From: Gemmatimonas sp.
GTDB lineage: Bacteria > Gemmatimonadota > Gemmatimonadetes > Gemmatimonadales > Gemmatimonadaceae
Assembly: GCF_021298855.1 (NCBI RefSeq)
Contig: NZ_JAJTHI010000023.1
Location: forward strand, 1 to 62,326
Length of the DNA stretch: 62,326 bases
Reading direction: 5' to 3'
Notes under the pieces: generated by a model
The model's input: the letters and a program-made list of their open reading frames with translations, nothing else
Told to the model about the DNA's origin: nothing
The model's database searches: none
Part shown: positions 24,236 to 32,814 of the stretch, one piece after another
How the letters are laid out: the number at the start of each line of letters is the position of its first letter
Numbering within the stretch: position 1 is the first letter of the stretch
Made by a program: the position numbers and the translations under genes

Positions 24236-25552
24236 ATGACGATATCCCGGACAATCCATGCGGCCGTCGGTCGGCCCCCCCATTGGCGGTATCTGGCCGC
24301 CGTGACGTTGCTGAGCGCCGCGGCAGCGTGCGGCGACGGGTCGGCGGCCGGCCCGGAACCGGCCGGCAAGGCCGACTCGCTGACGGCCCTCCCGCGCACG
24401 CTCACCGCCACGGAGCAGCAGGGCGTGGCCGGCGTCAACGCGTTTGCCTACACGCTGCTCAAGCAGGCCGCGTCCCCCAGCGCGGCCTCCGGCCAGGCAC
24501 GCAACCTCCTGCTCTCGCCGCTGAGTGTGCAGGTGGCCCTCGGCATGACCATGAACGGCGCGGCCGGGACCACGTTCACCCAGATGCAGCAGGTCCTCGG
24601 GTGGGGCGGGCGCTCGCGTGCGGAAATCAATGCCGCCTACAAGAGTCTGCTCGCGCTGCTGCCCACGCTCGACTCCACCGTCACGGTGTCGATCGGCAAC
24701 GGCATCTGGACACGAACGAGCGCGGTGCCCGACACCAGCTTCGTGCGGGAGGCGCGGGAGTTCTTCTCGGCCCCGGTGCAGTCGGTGGCCACGGCGTCGG
24801 TCATGCGCGACTCGGTCAACACGTGGGTCCAGCGCAGCACCCGTGGCCTGATCCCGACGCTGCTGGAGCAGGCGCCGCCCGAGGATCTGCAGATGATGCT
24901 GGTCAATGCGGTCTATTTCGACGGCGCCTGGCGCGATCGCTTCGACGTGAGCAACACGCGCCTCGATGGGACGTTCACCCTGGCGTCCGGCGTGCCGGTC
25001 ACCACGCCGATGATGCGGCGCACGGGTGGATTCAGCGTCAAGTCGTCGATCGACCTCGGAGCCGGCCGCACCGGCGTGGCCGCCGAGCTGCCGTTCGGGA
25101 ACAGCGCCTACAGCATGCTGCTGCTGATGCCGACGACCGGGGGGGTCGATGCCGTGATTCAGCGTCTGGATACGGCGTTCGTGGGGAGTGTCGTGCGTTC
25201 GCTGGAGCCGCAAACGCTGGCGTTCCTGGGCCTCCCACGCTTCACGCTGCGGGCGTCGCGCCAACTGAACGGGGATCTGATGGCGCTCGGCATGGCGCAG
25301 GCCTTCAGCGATGCGGCGGAGTTCCCGCGGCTCGTGACGAACGTCCGGACGAAGATCGGCTTCGTGCAGCACGGGGTATCGATCGCGGTGACCGAGCGTG
25401 GCGCGCGGGCCGGCGGCGCGACGGCCGTCGGCATCGTGCCGGTGAGCCTGCCCCCGATCTACGAGTTCGACCGTCCGTTCGTGTTCATGATCCGTGAGCG
25501 CTTCACGGGCACGGTGCTCTTCATCGGCGTCGTCCACGACCCGCGCGGTTGA
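24236..25552 (+). CDS. Serpin-family protease inhibitor (lipoprotein)
   Basis: 438-residue serpin. An N-terminal signal with lipobox (LLSAAAACGDG) anchors it at the envelope. The serpin fold is clear: LLLSPLSVQVALGMTMNGAA, MMLVNAVYFDGAWRDRFDVS, LPRFTLRASRQLNGDLMALG and the C-terminal signature FDRPFVFMIRERFTGTVLFI. The hinge of the reactive-centre loop reads VTERGARAGGATAVG, with small residues at P12-P9 (A-G-G-A), as needed for strand insertion in inhibitory serpins. Aligned on alpha-1-antitrypsin, the scissile bond falls in IVPVSLPP, giving P1 Val and P1' Ser and implying elastase-like targets. A bidirectional terminator follows at 25603. Confidence 0.9.
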   Translation: MTISRTIHAAVGRPPHWRYLAAVTLLSAAAACGDGSAAGPEPAGKADSLTALPRTLTATEQQGVAGVNAFAYTLLKQAASPSAASGQARNLLLSPLSVQVALGMTMNGAAGTTFTQMQQVLGWGGRSRAEINAAYKSLLALLPTLDSTVTVSIGNGIWTRTSAVPDTSFVREAREFFSAPVQSVATASVMRDSVNTWVQRSTRGLIPTLLEQAPPEDLQMMLVNAVYFDGAWRDRFDVSNTRLDGTFTLASGVPVTTPMMRRTGGFSVKSSIDLGAGRTGVAAELPFGNSAYSMLLLMPTTGGVDAVIQRLDTAFVGSVVRSLEPQTLAFLGLPRFTLRASRQLNGDLMALGMAQAFSDAAEFPRLVTNVRTKIGFVQHGVSIAVTERGARAGGATAVGIVPVSLPPIYEFDRPFVFMIRERFTGTVLFIGVVHDPRG

Positions 25553-25602
25553 CACAGCACCCGGCGTACTGACCGGCGCGGCGCGTCCTCGCGCACCGCA
25601 TG

Positions 25603-25642
25603 CCAGGGGCGGGAATCGGTCGGTACCGGTTCCCGCCCCCTG
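25603..25642. terminator. Bidirectional hairpin between convergent genes
   Basis: A 14-bp stem, ggggcgggaatcgg (25606-25619) against ccggttcccgcccc (25626-25639), one mismatch, loop tcggta; flanking cag/ctg extends it. It lies between the convergent serpin and aminoacylase genes, the expected place for a terminator serving both strands. There is no long T-tract on either side. Confidence 0.6.
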
Positions 25643-25666
25643 TGGGTAGGGGCCCCCGTGCCGCGG

Positions 25667-27217
25667 TTACGGCCGCGCCAGCACCCGCCCCGGTCGTGCC
25701 TCGGTAACCGCCGTGCCTGTCCACACGAGCGCGCCGTTCACCCACACGCGCTGCATGCCGGTGGACAGCGCGCGCGGCTGCTCGAAGGTGGCGCGATCGA
25801 TCACGGTGGCCGGATCGAAGAGCACGAGGTCGGCCTTCATCCCCGGCGCGAGGGTGCCACGGTCACGCAGCCCCAATCGTGCCGCCGGCATGCCCGACAT
25901 CTTGTGAATCGCCTCGGTCAGCGTCATCCACTGCTGCTCGCGCACGAGGCGCCCCAGTACCCGCGGAAAGGTGCCCGCGCCGCGCGGATGGTTGTTGGCA
26001 ATGCCCCCGTCACTCGCCACCATGACCCACGGCTGCCGGTAGAACGCGCGCAGGTCCGCCTCGGTCATGGCGTGGCCAATCATCCCCGATTCCTCATCCC
26101 CCTGAAAGCGGATGTAGGCCTCGATGTCGCTCACCCCCAGGCGGCGGGCCGCCTCGTCGAGCCGCTTCCCCACGAACTCGGGGTGCGCCCCCCAGCGGGT
26201 GATCTGCACGTTCTTCGCACCGCCAATGTCATCCAGCCCGCGACGCACGCTGGCCGAGTCGGTGTAGCGCTTGTTGGGAATGAGCACGCGCGGCGTGGAC
26301 TGCCACGCGAGATACGGGTACGCGTCGGCGGTCACATCCACCCCGCGCCGGCGCGCGGCGTCCACCATGGCGATCGCCTCGTTGGCCTGCCCCCACACGC
26401 CCACGGTGCCCAACTTGATGTGCGTGATCTGCACCGGTACCTGACCCTGCTCGCCAATGGCAATGGCCTCGCGCATGGCGTCCATGGCCAGATCGGCTTC
26501 GTCGCGGATGTGCGAGATGTAGATGCCCCCCTTGGCCCCGGCGGCGCGCGCCATGGTGACCACCTCGTCGGTGGCCGAGTAGCTCCCCACTTCGTACTCG
26601 AGCCCCGAGCTCAGGCCGAAGGCGCCCTCGTTCATCGCCTGCGTGACCAACGCCGCCATGCGCGCCACTTCGGCGGGCGTGGCCTTGCGCTTGTAGTCGT
26701 AGCCAATGACCTCGCGGCGAATGGTGGCGTGTCCCGCGAAGGTCACCACGTTCACGGTGGGCGGCCTGGTGCGCAGCCGCTGCAGGTATTCGCCGACGGG
26801 CCACGGTGAGCTGCCATCGGGGCCCACCGCCACGGTGGTGATGCCTTGCGACACCTGCGACACCGCGGCGGGCTCCACCTCGAGCCCCGATGACGAATGG
26901 TTGTGCGTGTCGATGAAGCCGGGGGCCAGTACCATGCCGGTGCCATCGATGACCGGTTCACCGGGGCGGGGCGTCACGTTGCCCACGGCGGCAATGGTGT
27001 CGCCCTGCACGCGCACGCTGGCGGCACGCAGCGGAGCGCCGGTGCCGTCGGCGATCTGCGCGCCGGTAATGACAAAGGACGCCGGGGGTGCAGGCGGCTG
27101 GCGCGGGGGCTGAGGGGTGGCCGGTCCGGCCATGCCGGTGAGCAGCAGCGACAGCAGGGCGGTGGCACCGAGCGACGCCGGGCGCGAGGCCAGCAGGGGA
27201 CGCGAGAGCGAAGTCAT
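25667..27217 (-). CDS. N-acyl-D-amino-acid deacylase family amidohydrolase
   Basis: 516-residue exported amidohydrolase of the D-aminoacylase group, which hydrolyses N-acyl-D-amino acids or D-peptides. Signal peptide LGATALLSLLLTGMAGPATP. The amidohydrolase landmarks are FVITGAQIADGTGAPLRAAS, MVLAPGFIDTHNHSSSGLEV (metal site), GITTVAVGPDGSSPWP, GGIYISHIRDEADLAMDAMR, VQITHIKLGTVGVWGQANEA, WVMVASDGGIANNHPRGAGT and the C-terminal GTLAPGMKADLVLFDPATV. Length fits the secreted family members. The neighbouring serpin converges on it, so they are not co-transcribed. Confidence 0.9.
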   Translation of the reverse strand: MTSLSRPLLASRPASLGATALLSLLLTGMAGPATPQPPRQPPAPPASFVITGAQIADGTGAPLRAASVRVQGDTIAAVGNVTPRPGEPVIDGTGMVLAPGFIDTHNHSSSGLEVEPAAVSQVSQGITTVAVGPDGSSPWPVGEYLQRLRTRPPTVNVVTFAGHATIRREVIGYDYKRKATPAEVARMAALVTQAMNEGAFGLSSGLEYEVGSYSATDEVVTMARAAGAKGGIYISHIRDEADLAMDAMREAIAIGEQGQVPVQITHIKLGTVGVWGQANEAIAMVDAARRRGVDVTADAYPYLAWQSTPRVLIPNKRYTDSASVRRGLDDIGGAKNVQITRWGAHPEFVGKRLDEAARRLGVSDIEAYIRFQGDEESGMIGHAMTEADLRAFYRQPWVMVASDGGIANNHPRGAGTFPRVLGRLVREQQWMTLTEAIHKMSGMPAARLGLRDRGTLAPGMKADLVLFDPATVIDRATFEQPRALSTGMQRVWVNGALVWTGTAVTEARPGRVLARP

Positions 27218-27394
27218 GACCGTAGGGGAGAGCGTGTGCCCTAGGGTACGGCGCCGGTGGCCGAAGCACTACCCCTGTACGGATTCCCGCCGTTCGCGTC
27301 CGGCGGACGTCCGGTCACCAACGAGCGGAGCGGCGAGAGGCGCCACGACCATGCGTACTGCGCCGCAGGGCGTCGGCGGATCCGGCCGGAGCCG

Positions 27395-28201
27395 TCAACT
27401 CGCGCACGAGGATGTCCCCGTGATCATGGCGATATCGGCGGCAAGCTTCTGTTGCGCTGCCCGCAGGCGTTCGCGCGCCGGGGTCACGCCATCGAGAATG
27501 GCGCGGATCTGCGACTCGACAGCGCTGCTGGCGGTGCTGCTCGCGCGCAGGGCGAGGATCTTGTCGAGCGCATCGGAGATGGCCTTCAGGTCGGCCGCCA
27601 TGGCCTGTTCGAAGGCCCGCTCGAGATCGGCGATCTGCTGGGTCTGGGTCGCCGTGAGGCTGAGCGGCGACGCGCACCGCGCGAGCCATTCGCGCTGGGC
27701 CGGTGTGAGCACTGCCTCGATGGCGGCCTGCAGCGCCGCCTGTGCGGCCTGCAGTCGCTGTGCGATGGCCGATCCCTTGGCGATGATGGCGTCGATGCTG
27801 GCGGCCGAGGCACCGGCCGCGCGGGCATTGCGCGCCTCGATGAGAATGGCGTTGTAATCGGCCGCGTCCTTGGCGGTCTGCTGGTCGAAGGCCGCCTGCA
27901 GGGCCGCGATCTGATTCTGCTGCGCGGTGCTGAGCGCCAGTGAGGCGGGAAACGCGAACCCTGGACCCACAGTGGGCGTCCCTGAGGCGGTGCCCGGTCC
28001 GGCGCTGTCGCGACGGGTGGCCGCCGACGCGCTTCTGATGAGACTGTCGTTGGCCGCCACCTGTGCGGCAAGCGAGGCGTCACGGCCGCCGGTCGGTGCC
28101 AGCGGCGACGAGTCGGTGCAAGCGGTGGTCACCACAGCGAGGAAGGCGGATGCCGCACCGAACGCCGCCACCCGGCGCTGCGTCGTGAAAAACGTGAACA
28201 T
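27395..28201 (-). CDS. Hypothetical lipoprotein, helical (Spy/LTXXQ-like repeats)
   Basis: 268-residue lipoprotein started at ATG 28201, with GGAG six bases upstream. Lipobox FLAVVTTACTDSS. The mature protein is Ala/Gln/Glu-rich and almost entirely helical. Two similar segments, LALSTAQQNQIAALQAAFDQ and LSLTATQTQQIADLERAFEQ, resemble the L-T-x-x-Q repeats of the Spy/CpxP periplasmic chaperone and stress-sensor family, each followed by a long coiled coil. It ends GTSSCAS with an extra Cys. The likely role is periplasmic or outer-membrane associated; an anti-aggregation chaperone is only an inference. Confidence 0.65.
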   Translation of the reverse strand: MFTFFTTQRRVAAFGAASAFLAVVTTACTDSSPLAPTGGRDASLAAQVAANDSLIRSASAATRRDSAGPGTASGTPTVGPGFAFPASLALSTAQQNQIAALQAAFDQQTAKDAADYNAILIEARNARAAGASAASIDAIIAKGSAIAQRLQAAQAALQAAIEAVLTPAQREWLARCASPLSLTATQTQQIADLERAFEQAMAADLKAISDALDKILALRASSTASSAVESQIRAILDGVTPARERLRAAQQKLAADIAMITGTSSCAS

Positions 28202-28323
28202 GGCGTACTCCACTGGAAGGTCATCGTGTGCAGCGCATGTGGCTGCGCGAAGTCGTCAGCGCTGACGTCTGCCATGAATCACACCACGGGGCGCGGGTCC
28301 CCTGACAACCATCCGGGGCGCCG

Positions 28324-28887
28324 CTAGTCGCGCCAGGGGCTGAGCTGCTCCCGGAGTGCCCGCAGGGCGCGACTCATCTGGGTTTCCACCGTCTTCACGG
28401 ACACGTCCAGTATCTTGGCAATTTCGTTGTACGTGAGCCCGCGCGCCCGACTGAGGAGGAAGACCTCACGGGCACCGGGGGCCAGCCGCGCGAGCGCCTG
28501 CTGCAGTGCACGCTGCAACTCGGTGGCAATCACCTCGTCCTCCACCCCTGCCGTGCGCGTGGCCACCTGCTCGGCGCGTTCCGGATCCTTCACCATGGTC
28601 CCGTCCTGACGCCGTCGGTCTCGCACGTAATTGAGGGCGCGATTGCGACAGGCCTGATACAGGTAGGCCGGCAATCCGTCTGGTATGTCGACGGCCGTGC
28701 GGTTGCGCCACGTGGCGAGAAGGGCATCGTGCACGATGTCCTCGGCGGCCACCGGATCACGCACCACCTGGTGGACCGCCGCCGCGAGCCGCGGATAGAG
28801 GGCGCGGACGACGCCGTCGAACGCGTCGCGCAGGGCGGAGTCGTCAAACGCCGGGGGCCGCGCGGGGGGGCGATCAGGGGGATGCAT
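28324..28887 (-). CDS. ECF RNA polymerase sigma factor
   Basis: 187-residue ECF sigma factor. Region 2: LYPRLAAAVHQVVRDPVAAE with DIVHDALLATWRNR and LPAYLYQACRNRALNYVRDR; region 4: LAPGAREVFLLSRARGLTYN with EIAKILDVSVKTVETQMSRA. It is divergent from the FecR gene at 29021, with a 133-bp shared promoter region containing a perfect 12-bp palindrome at 28920. By context it should be controlled by that FecR and should drive the FecR-receptor genes. Confidence 0.92.
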   Translation of the reverse strand: MHPPDRPPARPPAFDDSALRDAFDGVVRALYPRLAAAVHQVVRDPVAAEDIVHDALLATWRNRTAVDIPDGLPAYLYQACRNRALNYVRDRRRQDGTMVKDPERAEQVATRTAGVEDEVIATELQRALQQALARLAPGAREVFLLSRARGLTYNEIAKILDVSVKTVETQMSRALRALREQLSPWRD

Positions 28888-28919
28888 GCGCGCAAGGATA
28901 TCGTGTCAGGGTACAAATG

Positions 28920-28931
28920 AACACGCGTGTT
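28920..28931. promoter_or_regulatory. 12-bp palindrome in the sigma/FecR divergent promoter region
   Basis: aacacgcgtgtt is a perfect palindrome located 33 bp upstream of the sigma gene start and 89 bp upstream of the FecR start. Its position between divergent genes suggests a regulator binding site. The regulator is unknown. Confidence 0.35.
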
Positions 28932-29020
28932 GTTAAGGATCAGGAGACGTCCCGTGCCCGTCCGCGGCTTCGCCCGCGGGAGGGTACCACTTCACTGAAC
29001 CAGTGCCTCACCGAGTGCCT

Positions 29021-30040
29021 ATGTCCGACTGCACCGCCGACGACGATCTGCGCTGGCTGCAGGCCACGCGCGTGGTAGCGGGCGGGCTCGATGCCGACGA
29101 AACGGCTCGGGTGCGCGAGTGGCTGTCGTCAACACCGGAAGGCGCCGCGATGCTTGCGGACGCGGCGTACGCCTGGTCGGCGGCAAACGGTCTTGGCGCC
29201 ATGGGACCGGTGGAGTGGAACACCGAGGCCGCGATGCGGCGGTTTGCCGAGGCCCGCGCGGGCGATGCGCCATCTCCTCACGTCGTAATGGCGGCGCGCG
29301 GTGGCGTCCGCGTTCGCCCCCGTCTGTTTGCCGCGGCGGCGCTGGTTGGCGTGCTGGTCGGTGTCGGGTGGTGGCGGCAATCGGCGTCCGCCTCGGTGCC
29401 ACACCCGACGGGTCCGATGGTGCTCGTCGCGAAGGGGGGTGACGCGCCCATGACGGTGACGTTGGCTGACGGCTCGCAGGTGACGCTCGCGCCGGGAAGT
29501 ACGCTCCGCAGCGCTGCCGACTTCGGGCACGCACATCGGCAGGTGGAATTGACGGGTGAGGCGCTGTTCACGGTGACGCGCGGCGCCGCGCCCTTCCGGG
29601 TGCGCGTTCGTGACGTGATGGTCGAGGATCTCAGCACCGCGTTCGTGGTTCGGGAGCGCAGCAGCGCCGTGCTGGTCACCGTGGTCGAGGGCGCCGTGGT
29701 CGTGGGCGCGCGTCGTGACACGGTGCGGGCAGGCACCGGCGGCCTGGTGACGGCCGCCGGTCTCGTGGAGCCACACGGTCCGGAAGTCGCCCGCCAGGCC
29801 ACGTCGTGGACAGACGGGCGGCTGGTGTTCGACAATGAGCCGCTCGGCGACGTGGTCAGCCGCCTCAGCCGCTGGAGCGGCAGGGCCATCGAGGTGGATG
29901 CGTCGTTGGCGCGCCGACGCGTCACGGTCACGTTCGATGGGGAGCCACCCGACGTGATGGTCGAGGTACTGGCCGCCACCATCGGTGGACAGGGACGCGC
30001 CACGACGCTCGGGTGGAGGCTGAGCGAGCGGCCCAGGTGA
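29021..30040 (+). CDS. FecR-family anti-sigma/signal-transducing protein
   Basis: 339-residue FecR-type regulator started at ATG 29021. The N-terminus (LRWLQATRVVAGGLDADETA, VREWLSSTPEGAAMLADAAY) is the cytoplasmic sigma-binding part. A membrane helix (LFAAAALVGVLVGVGWW) follows, then the FecR domain (VTLADGSQVTLAPGSTLRSA, HRQVELTGEALFTVTRGAAP) and a C-terminal receptor-facing module (WTDGRLVFDNEPLGDVVSRL, IEVDASLARRRVTVTFDG). Its stop overlaps the receptor ATG (TGATG at 30038-30042), so receptor synthesis is translationally coupled to it. Confidence 0.92.
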   Translation: MSDCTADDDLRWLQATRVVAGGLDADETARVREWLSSTPEGAAMLADAAYAWSAANGLGAMGPVEWNTEAAMRRFAEARAGDAPSPHVVMAARGGVRVRPRLFAAAALVGVLVGVGWWRQSASASVPHPTGPMVLVAKGGDAPMTVTLADGSQVTLAPGSTLRSAADFGHAHRQVELTGEALFTVTRGAAPFRVRVRDVMVEDLSTAFVVRERSSAVLVTVVEGAVVVGARRDTVRAGTGGLVTAAGLVEPHGPEVARQATSWTDGRLVFDNEPLGDVVSRLSRWSGRAIEVDASLARRRVTVTFDGEPPDVMVEVLAATIGGQGRATTLGWRLSERPR

Positions 30041-32502
30041 TGAACCCCCTGGTGCTTCCACTCGTCGCGCTGCTGGGGAGCTCCGCAGTCGCGGGCGAGG
30101 CGCCGGCGACGGCGGCGTTGGTGCCGGCAGCGTCGGTGCGCCAGGACGTCTGTCGGTCGACCGCGCCGGCCGGTTCGGGCGGGGCGTTGCGTCTCGTGCG
30201 CGTTCCCCTCGCCGAGGCGGTGCGGCGGGTGGCCGAGCGCGCAGGCTGGCGGCTGTCGTACAGCGACGAGCAACTGCCTCGGCGACTCGTCTCGGTCGTG
30301 TGCGGCGTCTTCGACGCGCACGCGGCACTCGCGGTGATCCTCGTGGAGACCAACCTGCGTGTGATCGTGAAGGAACGCCTGCTCATCCTTGCCCCGATGA
30401 ACCAGACCGACGACCGGGGAGCCGATGCCCGACCGCCCCAGCCACTGCCGCTGCAGCGCGTGCAGGCCGACGCCGACGCCGCGTCCCCTTCGCTGCTGGG
30501 CGTCCTTGCCGGTGCCGGCTCCCGAGTGGTCCTGCTGAATGGCGACAGTCTGCTGGCGAGCGGTGCGGCGTCGATGGGGGAGGTCCTGCGCTCCGCACTG
30601 CCCGGGCTGGCGGTGTGGGACCGCGGTGGCGGCGCACTCCGTGTCGCCAGCGTGCGTGGGCGGGGAGGAGACGGTGGCCCCGGCGTGAAGATCTTCGTTG
30701 ACGGCATCGAGGCGGCCGATCCGGCCTCGGTGCTCGGGCTGGACCTGCGCGGCATTGCGCAGGTCCAATGGCAGCCTGGCGCCGCCGGCGCCGCGCGGTA
30801 CGGCACGGATGCCCTGGACGGCGTGCTGAGTCTCACGACCCGTGCCCTGCAGGGAGCAGTTGCCAACGACGGCGAGCGCACGTTCCCGATGTCGCTGCGC
30901 GTGGGGGCGGCGGGATCCCGCCTGCAACGCGGGGCACTCATGTCCACCGATGTTGGCGCGAGCGGTGCCTGGCGGCATGAGGCGCGGCCCCACCAGGCGC
31001 AGCGCGTGGCGACTGGCGGCACCGATTCCACTGTGGTGCGGTACTCGCTTGGCGCCACGGGGTTTGCGCTGCGTACCGGGGTGCCGGTGGGTGAAACGCC
31101 AACGACCGTCGCCGGTGGGTCGTGGTCGGCAGTGGTCGCGGCAACCCGGTGGCGTATGGATCTCAACGCGCGCGCGGCGCGCGGGCGACAAGTACTGTCG
31201 ATCGATCCGCGTTGGACCGAGCCCGCGCCATCCGCACAGCGCGGTACCGCGCGCGTCGCGGCGCTCGATGAAGAGGCGGTACGGGACGCCCATGCGGGAC
31301 TCGCCCTGCGTTGGGGGACCGGGCACAGCGGGCATGCCCTGCAGATTGCGGTGGCGCGCTCCGAACGTGAGGCCACCGTGAACGCACGACGCGTGTCTCA
31401 GCAGGACAGTATTCGCGGGGCATGGCCTGGGCCGGTGACGCGATGGACGGCACGCTACCGCAGCGATGTGCCGCTGCCCCACCGGGCTCTGACCCTGCAG
31501 CTGGTCGGCGACGCGTCTCACCTGACACGCAGCGCCCCCGACAGTTCGACGCTCACCAACTCGCTCGGCGATGGTTCCATCACGCAGTCGCTCGCCGGTG
31601 GTGCCGTCAGCGTCCGGGGCGACACCAAACGCGTGCGCTGGTCGGCGAGCATGCGTGGGGAATGGAACGATGCGCTCGGCGTGCGATCGCTGCCGCTGTG
31701 GCTCCCCTCCGCCGGCATCGAGGTTTCGTTACCGACGCTCGGCCGTACGATGTGGCGCAGTCGCGCCGCGTTCGGGGCAAGCGCGCGGGCTCCGTCTCCG
31801 GGAATGAGTGCGGCGCGCACCACATCAGTGTACGCACAGCGCGCCAATCCGTCGTTGCAGGGCGAGCGTCAGCGGGCAACGGAGGTGGGAATTGATGGGA
31901 TCATCGGGGGAAGCGGGAAGCTGGGGATGACGGCATTTCGCCAGCGGACCGACGGCTTCGTTCAGCTCGTGGCGACCGGACAATCCGAGGCCGAGGCGGG
32001 GCTCGTTCGCCGTGTGGTCCAGTTCCGTTCGGTCGGCGCGGTCGTGGCCCGCGGTGTGGAGGCAGATGGCGTGCTGACGACCCGGTGGGGGCAAGGGCGG
32101 GCAAACGGCAGTCTCTCGCGGTCGCGCGTGGTGACGCTCGACTCCACCTATCGCGGGCCGCTCCGGGTAGGCGCGATTCCGCTCGAGGCGCCCCAGGCGT
32201 CGTGGGCCCTCGCGTGGACGACACGCCTGCATGGTGGCGACCTCACCATCGCGCAGCAGACGATCGGATCGTGGTCGTCCGTGCTGTGGGACTGCGCCGC
32301 CGACCGGACCGTGGCCTGCAGCGGAGGCCCGCGCCCCGTGGCGGCGCTCACCCGATGGCACGCGAGCTTCGCCGGGCCGCCAATCAAGGGCTGGCGGTGG
32401 CGCCTGCGCGGGGAAAACCTCACCAACGTGCAGCGGGTCGATGGCAGTGCGATTCTGGTGGGGCCTGGGCGTGCGATGTCCGTGGAAATCGGCCGCTGGT
32501 GA
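30040..32502 (+). CDS. TonB-dependent receptor with STN signalling domain
   Basis: 820-residue outer-membrane receptor. Signal peptide LVLPLVALLGSSAVAGEA. STN domain at ~50-120: LRLVRVPLAEAVRRVAERAG, WRLSYSDEQLPRRLVSVVCG, ALAVILVETNLRVIVKERLL. Plug at ~165-260: GEVLRSALPGLAVWDRGGGA, VKIFVDGIEAADPASVLGLD, YGTDALDGVLSLTT. The barrel follows, with a late WRLRGENLTNVQRVDGSAIL and AMSVEIGRW at the C-terminus. Compared with the receptor at 4977 it lacks a carboxypeptidase-regulatory domain. Together with the upstream FecR and divergent sigma factor it forms a second surface-signalling import locus. Substrate unknown. Confidence 0.88.
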   Translation: MNPLVLPLVALLGSSAVAGEAPATAALVPAASVRQDVCRSTAPAGSGGALRLVRVPLAEAVRRVAERAGWRLSYSDEQLPRRLVSVVCGVFDAHAALAVILVETNLRVIVKERLLILAPMNQTDDRGADARPPQPLPLQRVQADADAASPSLLGVLAGAGSRVVLLNGDSLLASGAASMGEVLRSALPGLAVWDRGGGALRVASVRGRGGDGGPGVKIFVDGIEAADPASVLGLDLRGIAQVQWQPGAAGAARYGTDALDGVLSLTTRALQGAVANDGERTFPMSLRVGAAGSRLQRGALMSTDVGASGAWRHEARPHQAQRVATGGTDSTVVRYSLGATGFALRTGVPVGETPTTVAGGSWSAVVAATRWRMDLNARAARGRQVLSIDPRWTEPAPSAQRGTARVAALDEEAVRDAHAGLALRWGTGHSGHALQIAVARSEREATVNARRVSQQDSIRGAWPGPVTRWTARYRSDVPLPHRALTLQLVGDASHLTRSAPDSSTLTNSLGDGSITQSLAGGAVSVRGDTKRVRWSASMRGEWNDALGVRSLPLWLPSAGIEVSLPTLGRTMWRSRAAFGASARAPSPGMSAARTTSVYAQRANPSLQGERQRATEVGIDGIIGGSGKLGMTAFRQRTDGFVQLVATGQSEAEAGLVRRVVQFRSVGAVVARGVEADGVLTTRWGQGRANGSLSRSRVVTLDSTYRGPLRVGAIPLEAPQASWALAWTTRLHGGDLTIAQQTIGSWSSVLWDCAADRTVACSGGPRPVAALTRWHASFAGPPIKGWRWRLRGENLTNVQRVDGSAILVGPGRAMSVEIGRW

Positions 32503-32814
32503 AGCAGTACGCGGCGGCCCCGAGCGGGCCGCATCGCACACCGTGGCGGCGGTCCGGCGCTCGGCGAGCGTCTTCGTAAACCGTGGTTGCCCGCGATATT
32601 GGTGGACTATTTGATATTACTGCTCTTTTTGATTACAGTGTTACTTCCTGTCTTCAAGCTGGTCACCCTGCCCTATTCCCGGCACACCAGGTAGCGCGGC
32701 CTGTCGCCCCCCAGCGTCGCACGCTCCCTGGAACCTCATGGGCGATCCCCCAGCAACGGCGGGGCCTCTGGCTCGCTGGCCGGTGCCCCCGGTTCACCAT
32801 CCTCGGAGATTCCC
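32503..32814. other. Intergenic region with an AT-rich patch
   Basis: No gene is convincing here; an 85-codon open frame starting at 32583 is compositionally unlike a protein. The notable element is the AT-rich segment at about 32590-32660, far below the GC content of everything around it, which contains a promoter-like pair (see 32611-32639). Confidence 0.5.
32611..32639 (+). promoter_or_regulatory. Candidate sigma-70-type promoter upstream of the DUF4386 gene
   Basis: ttgata (32611-32616), a 17-bp spacer, then tacagt (32634-32639), in the only AT-rich patch of the region and ~175 bp upstream of the gene at 32815. The -10 matches consensus at only four of six positions. Confidence 0.35.

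Noticed and set aside
29278-31521. A 747-residue open frame on the minus strand opposite FecR and the receptor
   Set aside because: No domain is recognisable, and the plus-strand genes explain the region.
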